Assembly: GCA_027943245.1 (NCBI GenBank) | Contig: JANDJZ010000161.1 | Location: 1 to 64,000, forward strand | Length of the DNA: 64,000 nucleotides | Direction of reading: 5' to 3' | Source of the DNA: Acanthamoeba sp. SK_2022b | Lineage: Eukaryota; Discosea; Longamoebia; Acanthamoebidae | Part shown: one piece after another, positions 56,271 to 64,000 of the stretch | Layout of the letters: the number at the start of each line of letters is the position of its first letter | Position numbering within the stretch: position 1 is the stretch's first letter | Notes under the pieces: model-generated | The model's input: only the letters and a program-made list of their open reading frames with translations | Told to the model about the DNA's origin: nothing | The model's database searches: none | Made by a program: the position numbers and the translations under genes

Positions 56271-56700
56271 TTAGAAGAAGGAGAAGGGAGCGAGGCCAGA
56301 GGCGGCGGAGGTGTCCTCGTAGTCATAGTCGATGTAGGCCACGGGGGTGACGGTGGGCAGCATGGTGGGCACAACAGTGGGCACGAGGGTGACCATCACG
56401 GTGGGGCGAGCCTGTCAATGCAAACACATACGTTAGCTAAGTCGTTCAGCTCATTCGACGTGCTGGAACAGGCGATGAGCTTCTCTGAGGGTTGCTGCAT
56501 ACGTATTGGAGGCCGGCGGAGGCGGTCTGGGTGATGGTGGTGGTCTTGGTGATGTCAGTGACCGCCGAGGTGGAGATGGCCGTTCCGACGACGTTGCTGC
56601 TGCTGCTGGAGGATCCCACAATAGCGCCGTTGTTGATAGTGTTGCCAAAAGCAAGGGTCAGGCCGAGAAGGAAGAAGGCGAAGGCGACGGCGAACTTCAT
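56271..56700 (-). CDS. Small secreted Ser/Thr-rich protein
   Basis: Two exons (56503-56700 and 56271-56411) close in phase to 112 residues. The start ATG 56700 gives a clear signal peptide, MKFAVAFAFFLLGLTLAFG. The mature protein is Ser/Thr/Val-rich (GSSSSSSNVVGTA, then DITKTTTITQTASAG), and the second exon adds a Val-Pro-Thr repeat (VTLVPTVVPTMLPTVTPV) ending in an acidic Tyr patch (YIDYDYEDT) and SFF. Such composition suggests a heavily O-glycosylated cell-surface or cyst-wall protein, but that is inference. An AT-rich TTAAATA on the minus strand at about 56813-56819, roughly 110 nt upstream, could be a TATA element. Confidence 0.75.
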
Positions 56701-57270
56701 GTTGTCGATTGGAAGGCAAGTGATCGATTGGAGAGTGCGAGTGAGAAGGGGTGGTAGAGCGCCTTGTGTTGGAGAGAGTGCTGATGATGGTAAAGGGAAT
56801 GGGCGAGTTCAGTATTTAAGAGACCGCCAGGTGATGGCTTGACGGCACGGTTCGCTCCGGTGGTCGCCACGACCCGGTAGAAATCCGGCCGAAATCTTCC
56901 ACAAAAAATGTCAACTTTGCGACATTTCTGGTTGGTCCTTTTTTCACTTGTCTTTCCGGCCAAGCGGACCCCTTCCATGGATCACTTGACCACGGTCCTG
57001 CTCCGCCCAATCGTGCTCGCTGGGTTTGAATGGAAGTTCCCTTTGCAATCATCGCCAACACTGGGGCTGCTTTTTGCAGGGAGCTGCAAGAGCAGCTGAT
57101 CGACAGGGAATGAACCTCAAAAGTGATGCAGCACTGCGTATTGGTCAAGCTTCAGTTTATTGAAGTTCTGATTTGGTTTGCTTGCTAAGTAAAGGTTGAT
57201 CCCTCAGGCCTCGTTCGCTCTTCAATCGGCTGGAAGTTCGCCATCAGGCTTGTGAGGTCAATACTTTGGG
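56701..57270. promoter_or_regulatory. Intergenic with a possible TATA element for the secreted-protein gene
   Basis: About 570 nt. TTAAATA (minus strand, about 56813-56819) precedes the ATG at 56700 by about 110 nt. The rest shows no supported ORF or repeat and includes the 3' UTR of the next gene on the minus strand. Confidence 0.35.
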
Positions 57271-57756
57271 TCAGTCTTCTGCGTTGAGGGGCTTGCGCAT
57301 CATCCGCGGCGCTCCTGTGGTTACGTCCCTCACCATCTGAAGAACACGCTAAGCCACCAGCCAACGCAAGGCAAAGGGAATGCACTGCAGTACCTCTAAA
57401 TACGCCTTGTTGGAGTCTTCATCAGGATGGTGTACATAGTGATCGATATCGGTGGATGGCACGTTGTGGTATTTGTGAAGGCCCGACCCAATGCCAGTGT
57501 CCGGCAGGTCGACCTTCCGGTCTAGCAACACACCTTGAGTAACTCGCGCATGCAGAGCTGAGCAACTCTACCTACCTGAGAGGATGGGTGTGTGGAAGGG
57601 CGGATCCTCGCGCTCCTCCTCCATTAGTGTTTCCGTGAGGTCATCCCCGGCAAGCTTGACCCCAGTCAAGTGGTCCTGTCGCTCCAGCGCTCTTATGTTG
57701 TCCTCATACCTCAGGGGCAGCGGTTTTCTTCTCTCCCTCGTCTCCTGGTCGGCCAT
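57271..57756 (-). CDS. Small orphan protein
   Basis: Three exons (57576-57756, 57394-57521, 57271-57336) close in phase to 124 residues. I do not recognise the family. The protein is hydrophilic with no signal peptide or membrane span: MADQETRERRKPLPLRYEDN, then LTETLMEEEREDPPFHTPIL, a His/Asp-rich stretch (HYVHHPDEDSNKAYLE) and a basic tail (GAPRMMRKPLNAED). The clean splice signals and phase support a real gene. Function unknown. Confidence 0.65.
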
Positions 57757-58033
57757 GATGCTTGTGTGGTCTTCTTTCTGTCTGATGCCTCCGACGCTGG
57801 TTCGCTTGGTTGCTTAGCCAGCTACGGGAAACTAAACGAAACCAGGTAGCGATTTCGATTCGGGAGCCTTGGGAATTTGATCATGAGCTCCAGGGCGTTG
57901 ATCATCGGGCTGCTCGACGTGGAGAAGACGAGAGCGCATACCCACAGCGCAAACTCCACAATTGAAGCAGCGCATGCGAAGACGCTGCTTCACTCCTTTG
58001 ACCTTCCAGTCTCTCCCTTACACCTCAGTAGTC

Positions 58034-58901
58034 ATGAAGAGGAAGCAAACAAGTCTCACTAGCTATCTAAACTCAAAGAACGAAAGCGAAGGAGACGACC
58101 ATCGCGACATTCCTGAGCCTGAACCTGAACGGAAGAAGCTGGCCAAGAACAACAAGAAGGCAGGATTTGACTACTCGCTTGACTTCAAGTCGCTCAACAT
58201 GCGCGAGCATCCGGAGCTGTACCAAGTGGGGAGGGGCGAGCAGGGCGTTCTGTCGGTGGAACCCTACAAGTCAGAGATCCTGCCCCACTGGCGTTTCCGC
58301 ACTCCGGACATCGCCGCCAAGAGCGCCGACGCCATACTCGAGCTCTACAACGGCTACAAGCAACACAGCGACTTCGTTGGTGCGCAAGACCTCCCTTTAC
58401 TTAAGTAGTAGCGGTTCTGTCGCGCGATGTCTGACAGGCGACCAGGAATGGACATGAGCAGAAAGTTCTTGCAAATGGGCTTCACGCGCTCGAGGCGCTA
58501 TGCCAACCACCGCACTGGGCGCAAGTACTCCACGAAAGACAGAGAGGGTACTGAAGCCTTGCCTCTGGGCGTTGTCTGGGGAGGAGCTACGAACTGACGA
58601 GGGAGGCGAAGGGCATACGATGACGGAGGCGGAGAAAGAGGACGTGATGGCCAACTCGGAGTTCAAGGACGAACGCAATCGAAGGCACACGATCAAAACT
58701 CGTACCAAGGAGGTGCTGCCCCTGGATCACGATCCGGTGAAGGCGCGGAGCGCGGAAGAGTTCCGCCAGCGGCTGGAGGTGGTCAAGGCCGACCCCGACT
58801 ACGCCCGCATGAAGGAAGAGCACCAACACAAGTACGAGGGTAAGCAAGCTCCCAAAGCTAGGTCTTCCAAGCCTGCCCCTCTTACTCCCAAAGAAAGGTG
58901 A
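58034..58901 (+). CDS. DUF4385 protein with N-terminal PIP-box-like motif
   Basis: Matches the DUF4385 family known from fungi, plants and bacteria: FDYSLDFKSLNMREHPELYQ, then VGRGEQGVLSVEPYKSEILP and HWRFRTPDIA. After an intron comes MSRKFLQMGFTRSRRYANHR, then the C-terminal helix DPDYARMKEEHQHKYEGK. The molecular function of the family is not established to my knowledge. The start is set at ATG 58034, giving MKRKQTSLTSYLNSK; an in-frame ATG at 57974 would add a basic leader (MRRRCFTPLTFQSLPYTSVV) that could be a mitochondrial presequence. QTSLTSYL fits the PIP-box pattern for binding PCNA. The reading frame switches near 58545-58585 without a canonical intron that fits, so a small intron or a sequence error is likely there. 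The stop is at 58899-58901. Confidence 0.75.
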
Positions 58902-59156
58902 ACCTTCACTCACCGTAGGCCAACGGAACTCTTTTTTATAATCATTTTTCTCCAATGGCATAAATATCGACAAAAATGCAACAGGATGTTTTCTTGCACT
59001 TTTCTTCTGCGGAAGAGAGAACGCACAAGAGCGGGAACACCACAACTTCGGTTGAACCTCTGCCAAGCCAGGCAAGCACAAAACGGGCCCTCTTGCTTGC
59101 AACTAGGTTTTAATTGCTGTTCGCACAGCACACAACACAGCAAAAAAGTACGAAAG

Positions 59157-62100
59157 ATGGAAAAGGAGGCGAAGGAAGATGAGGACACACTGTGGGAAGG
59201 TCCTGGCCGTGGTGAGGACGAAGCCAGAGGGGAACAAGAGGACAACCTAGAACAGATGGAAGAGGAGCCTCCCAGAAACTTGGGAACCGTCCTGTTAGGA
59301 GAGGAGCAGGAAGGTCTGCCCTGGGAGGTGCCCTGGGCCACCACTGCCACCTCCTCGTCCTCCTCCTCGTCTTCCGCTCCACCAACGATCGTGCAACACC
59401 TTGACTGGGGCTTGCCAAGCTTTGTACGCGCCTCTTCTTCTTTTTTTGAGTAATATTATTTATTTTATAATTTTGACGGCCGATTACCATCCTATCCTAA
59501 CCCACATTATTTATAATATAAAAATATACAAATGCTCCTCGCATCGTTCAAAGCCAACGGCACCCCCGCAGCCTGCTCCGTTCCTCTCGCCCGCACCTGC
59601 GCCACTGCCCACGTCGTCGACATCACACCCTCCCACTCCTCCCACTCTCTTGTCCAGTCCGGTGTTGCCGCAGACGCTTCTGGCGCGCTTGCCGCAGGCT
59701 CACTCGCCCCAACCGCAGCAGCCACAGCACTCGCCCCAACAGCAGCTTCTGATGCCCCGACGTCGGCGCATTCGCGCGCTGGGCATCGATCCTCTCGCCG
59801 GTCTGGACTTTGAGTATCGGCCTCGCCACCTTCGCGGCGACCTAACGCGATCGGACGACGATGGCGACGACGACGATTCCGACGACGACAGCGAGGACGG
59901 GTCGATCGCAGCCCACGGCCTCGGCAGCGGGCCTTTCTGGGTGACGCACCGGCGTCGGAGGGACGAGGAGGGCGACCAGCTCGCCCTGGCCGCATCGCGC
60001 CACTTCCAGGCAGCTGTACCTCGCCTTTCCCCACATTGCCCTGCTTCTTCATCACATGGTGTCCGTTCTCCTTACCCGTCTGCTGTCGCGTGTCACGCGA
60101 TGCGTGGTGAAGTTGGGCAAGGAGGCCCAAAACGTGGAGGTGCGCACATGCCATGCATTCCAACAATCGATGGTCGTGTGTTGTTGACGGTGATCATTGG
60201 GGGGGGGGTGTTGGTGCTGTAGGAACACAAGCAGGAATGGTGGAAAAAGGAGATCACAAAGCGGGACTGGACCACGGAGCTCACCCACACGTTCCTCGAT
60301 CCCACGCTCTCGCCCGCCCAGGTACGCGACGAGCTCTCTCAGTGGTCATGTGCCATCAGTCATGACTTACTGCTCGGCTTCGTTTTAACAAAGCAGAAGA
60401 ACGAACGCATACTCAAGCTGCGCGAGCAGTTCATGAACTGCGTGCGATCTGCGGTCGAGGACATCCTCACACACAAAAACGCGCTCGTGCTCGGCGCGTA
60501 CGTGCACTCTCTCTTTGCTTTTGCTTTTGCTTTTTCTTTTTCATTTTCTCTGTTGAGACCCATGCCGTTCGTGTGCAGGAGAGTCAAAAGAGATCCGGAC
60601 GTGTACGTGATGGAGGGCATCCGATATCAGCAGGTCGATTCGAGCGCCGAGGCCAGCCACTTCTTCAGGGTCAGGCAAGAGGTGCTGAACAGCAAGGTCA
60701 ATGGCCTGCTGGTCCCCCTGGTACGCGACGTGTCGTCACCGCGTGTCTCAACGGCTTCCCTGCGCGCTCTGACTCTTATCATGTCCCGCGGGTTATGTTG
60801 CGCTTTGGGCATGCGCGCGCGTATCCTAACGTGCGATCGTGCACACGCCAAGTCGGCCGTGGCGGAGTACAAGGGCCGCTTCGTTTGCGCGACCGCGCTC
60901 TTCCCCGTGGAGAAGGAGCTGGTGCTTGGCGGGACCGACGGCGCCCCATCGCCCGCCCAAAGCGACGAGGACAGGCTCACGGGCAGGATCCTGCAGCTGG
61001 CCAAGGGTACCCCGTGGCACAGCAGCATTGCTGCAGCATTTCTGCTCCACCTTGACATTCTGCGTGTCGACACGCAGTGCTCAACATGAGATGCGATTTC
61101 AAGAAGCTGGTGACCGTTAACGAGTCCAACGTCATCCTCCGATCGCAACCGTGGCCTCTCAAAGGTGCGCCCGCACATATTTTCAAGCTTGACCATGACA
61201 TGGGCGTGGCCATGGTGACCCTTCCCGACAGGCTACAAGGGGCCGGCCAAGGACGTCTACGTTCTCGCCGACATCGAGGCGCTGTTCCCCGACGGCGTGC
61301 GGCCAGAGTTGGTCAAAGACCTGCCCCGGCCTTACCGGTACACTACTCACGCTTGTGCGCAAGCGCGCGCACGCTCGGGGGCTCACATCTTCTCTCTTTG
61401 TCGAGCGACAGGCCGCCGCTGCTCTGCAGCCAGGCGCACGACGCCACCGGTCGACGGAAATACCTGAGGACCGTGCGGAGCCTCATGCGCGCCAAGGTCG
61501 CCGACGTGGCCCTGGCGCTCGACGCCGCCTGCCTCGGGAAGGACGGGGCCGCGTTCGCGCTGTCCTCGCAGGCCATCGCCGGCCAGCTCCACCGGGCCGG
61601 CCTCAACATGAGGCACCTCGGCCAGGTCTACGCGAGCCTCCAGGGCGACCTGGCGCGGCGCGAGGTCATGCGCGAGATGACGCAGCGCGCGATCAAGGCC
61701 ATGGTGCGCGAGGCCATCGCCGCGATGGACGCCACGAAGACGCAGCCGCTCAAGGGTGTCCTCAACTCGGTCTTTGGCAGCGAGGCGCTGCCGCGGTCGG
61801 GGGCGAGCTCCGTGTGGCACGCGGGCCGCGCGATCCAGAACCGCGTCGAGGCCAAGTTCTTCCTCGCGTGGCCGGGCGCCCGGTTCGTGAGCGATCTGGA
61901 CGAGGAGGAGGCCGAGGCGATGGCGGAGGCCAACTCGGCCATCGATGGCGGCGAGGGCATGAACGTGGACGGCACCACCACGACCACCCCGACCACCACG
62001 ACCATCACCACCATGGCCACGACCATCCACGGGCAAATGGTCAACGACTGCTCGTGGTCCTTGGCGAGGTCGCCGTGGGCCGAGACGGCGATGACGCCCG

Positions 62101-64000
62101 TCGATGCCACGCTGTGGCAGACGCTCCACTCGCGACACAAGCGGAAGCAGCGCGAGAACGGCGGGCAGAAGGAAACGGAGTCGCCCCAGGCCAACGCGGA
62201 CAAGAAGGCCAAGAGGCGCCGCTTCGAGCTCGTGTCGCTCGAGGAAGCCCTCAACCAGGTCGAAGAGGAGAAGGACGGCGAGAAGGCCCAGCGAGACGAC
62301 GATGTCGTCGGAGACAACGACGACGACGACAACAACGAAAACGACAACGACAATAACACCATCAGCGGCGGCAACAACAACAACAACAACAACAACGACA
62401 GGAGCGAGAGCGTCAAGGGGAAAGAGAAGGCTGACGACTGCCTTGGCGAAGAGGCGAACGTGCCGCGCGGCCGAGTGCTCGTAGGCATGCGGCAGACCGG
62501 AGGAGAGGGGCGCCATCGCCATCGCCGTGGGCAGAGTGAAGACGACAAGGACGACGACAACGACGAGTCTGTGGGCATCGAGCTGCGCTACTCCCGCGTC
62601 AAGATCTTTGGGGAGGCCTTCGCCAAAGACCGGGAGCACACCATCAAGCTGCTGGGCATCGATCTCGCCCAACTCTTCCTGCAGCTGAGCAGAGATCTCG
62701 GTGCGCTCATAGATCGCGACGGGAGCTTGGCATGAAGCTCACTCCAAGCCCCCCGCCCCTTGTGCCCACACCACAGGAATCGACACGCCGACGAGGACCA
62801 TCACGGCGCCCGATTGGGCGCGCAAGTTTGAGAGCACGGGCACGCCCTTCAACGATCTGAGGCTGAGCTTGAAGCCCGTGATCACCCACTGCACGACCTA
62901 CGCCGTGCCCGAGGCCTCCACGTACGTACGCTCCGGAGGCGGCTCGCTCGCCGTGGGCGTCGCCCTTTTTCCCGATGCTCACCTCACCGTTTGATTTGGC
63001 CGCAGCCACTCGGCGCTGAGCTTGGGCGGCGCGCTCAACAACAGCGAGTTCTCTGACGTCAGGTTCGTGTTTCCCGACGAAGGCGTCACCTGCTACGGCC
63101 ACAAGGTGCGGTGCCTTCTGCCAACTTAAGGAAGGAACACGCGCAGCCACCTTAAGTTAGTTCGCGTTGGGGAGGGGGGGGCACGGAATCAGGTGGTCCT
63201 GGCGTCGCGTTCCGAATACTTTGGGCGGCTGTTCTCGTGCGGCCTGCGGGAGAGCCGCGAGGAGAAGCCCGTGGTGGAGATCAAGGAACTCAACTCGCAC
63301 ACGTTCCTGGTCCTGCTCAAGTACGTCTACACCAACGACGTCGACTTTGCCGATCGTGTACGCCCCTTACCCCCTTTTGTTTTTGATTTATTTTAATTCT
63401 ATGTAGTTTTATTTTTTTAATTCATTTTTTAAATAAAAAACGAATATATATGGTGTGTGTAGTCGATCGATTTGGTCGAATTGCTGTTGGCGGCCGAGCG
63501 GTTCCAGTTGGGCGGGCTCAAGGAGCTGTGCGAGGAACGGCTCACCTCGTCCTTCTCCCTGCCCACCGCCATCCGCCTCCTCACCGCCTTCAACATCTCC
63601 GAGGAGCTGCGCCACCAGGTACTCGCGAGCGACCAGGGAGCTCAAGTCATACATGAGCGATGATGACGCGTGTCCGTGCCCTGACTCTCTTGGATTTGGC
63701 GCGCGAAGTGCATTTCGTTCGTGCTGGCGCATTGGGGAGAGCTGGAGAAGACCGATGAGTTCCGGGACCTCATGCTCTACTACCCCGACCTGCTCCAGGA
63801 GATCTACGGCTCCCTCACTATCGAAGGTTTTTCCCCTTTTACCGCTGCTTTTGATTTTATTTTAAAAATAGCTAATTTTTAAATTGTTGATTTATTTTAC
63901 GATATGTCGCGCAGAGTGCGACATCACGCAGACCGACAACCCAGTCTTGATCGAGAGCAAGCTGCGCGACAATTACATGAAACCCTCGTCGGCCGCCCTG
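59157..64000 (+). CDS. CLU-like/BTB domain protein (3' part off the window)
   Basis: A multidomain cytosolic protein, at least 14 exons here. It starts MEKEAKEDEDTLWEG (ATG 59157), followed by Ser, Pro and Gln-rich disordered sequence and a charged DDDGDDDDSDDDSEDG stretch. Then come YKGRFVCATALFPVEKELVL, DVYVLADIEALFPDGVRPEL and LHRAGLNMRHLGQVYASLQG, which resemble the central part of Clustered-mitochondria (CLU/TIF31) proteins; I hold this loosely. After a long disordered insert (about 61970-62570) the gene continues in phase to a BTB/POZ domain: NNSEFSDVRFVFPDEG, VVLASRSEYFGRLFSCGLRE, TFLVLLKYVYTNDVDFADS, ELLLAAERFQLGGLKELCEE. BTB suggests a cullin-3 adaptor or oligomerisation. Near 60008-60015 two good frames meet without a fitting intron. 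The right end is open. Confidence 0.75.

Noticed and set aside
61383..62672. Long minus-strand ORFs opposite the CLU-like/BTB gene
   Set aside because: Antisense of an exon with CLU-like and acidic sequence. The sense strand continues in phase into the BTB domain.
1..64000. CRISPR array, prophage or giant-virus insertion
   Set aside because: Tandem repeats here are microsatellites or short minisatellites without unique spacers. All recognised genes carry spliceosomal introns, unlike recent viral or bacterial insertions.

Overview
The window is nuclear DNA from a free-living amoeba, most probably Acanthamoeba or a close discosean relative. The evidence is intron-dense genes (introns often 40-150 nt, GT-AG, frequently with a CTAAC or CTGAC branch-like motif), GC-rich exons set in AT-rich gaps, very tight gene spacing, and (GT)n/(CA)n tracts sitting inside introns. 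The gene repertoire also fits a unicellular amoebozoan: cactin, a calcium-dependent mitochondrial carrier, a full-size PDR-type ABC transporter, an SH2/F-box protein, a homeodomain protein and a deiodinase-like selenoprotein. The species call is inference. No rRNA, convincing tRNA, CRISPR array or intact transposon was seen. Exon boundaries were read by eye from splice signals and reading-frame phase. Where the phases close across a whole gene I say so, and where a junction does not close I say that too.

Layout. 1-1979 (-): a large HSP90/histidine-kinase-fold ATPase that runs off the left edge. 2281-4213 (+): cactin. 4445-6230 (+): SH2 plus F-box protein. 6619-7952 (+): orphan tail-anchored protein. 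8182-12209 (-): OB-fold/AT-hook/DNMT3-type cytosine methyltransferase. 13321-15194 (-): deiodinase-like selenoprotein with an in-frame TGA and a candidate SECIS element in its 3' UTR. 15241-16222 (-): polytopic membrane protein. 16339-20418 (-): an RlaP-like nucleotidyltransferase fused to an Rnl1-like RNA ligase whose catalytic motifs look degenerate. 20421-22519 (+): proline-rich orphan, head-to-head with the previous gene. 22636-24795 (+): calcium-dependent mitochondrial carrier. 24940-26940: repeats plus a pseudogene copy of the carrier's last exon. 26946-29188 (-): GFO/IDH/MocA oxidoreductase. 29466-31718 (-): bifunctional purine enzyme ATIC. 32268-38236 (-): PDR/ABCG transporter. 38534-39385 (-): DinB-fold protein. 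39523-39666: fold-back element. 40394-45871 (+): cytosine methyltransferase with BAH domains (DNMT1/CMT/DIM-2 class). 45986-48802 (-): AAA ATPase. 48938-50819 (-): RCC1-repeat protein. 51884-54183 (+): homeodomain protein. 54490-55771 (+): peroxisomal enoyl-CoA isomerase/hydratase. 56271-56700 (-): small secreted Thr/Ser-rich protein. 57271-57756 (-): small orphan. 58034-58901 (+): DUF4385 protein with an N-terminal PIP-box-like motif. 59157-64000 (+): CLU-like/BTB protein that runs off the right edge.

Most genes are unrelated housekeeping or signalling genes packed together. Three features stand out. The first is the RNA-repair fusion: a nucleotidyltransferase with intact catalytic residues joined in frame to a ligase domain that has lost its nucleophilic lysine. 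The second is the presence of two cytosine-5 methyltransferases from different families about 28 kb apart, one carrying an unexpected N-terminal OB fold and AT hook. The third is the deiodinase-like selenoprotein with a matching SECIS candidate. Simple GT/CA repeats are a striking genome-wide style here: every long tract falls within an intron.
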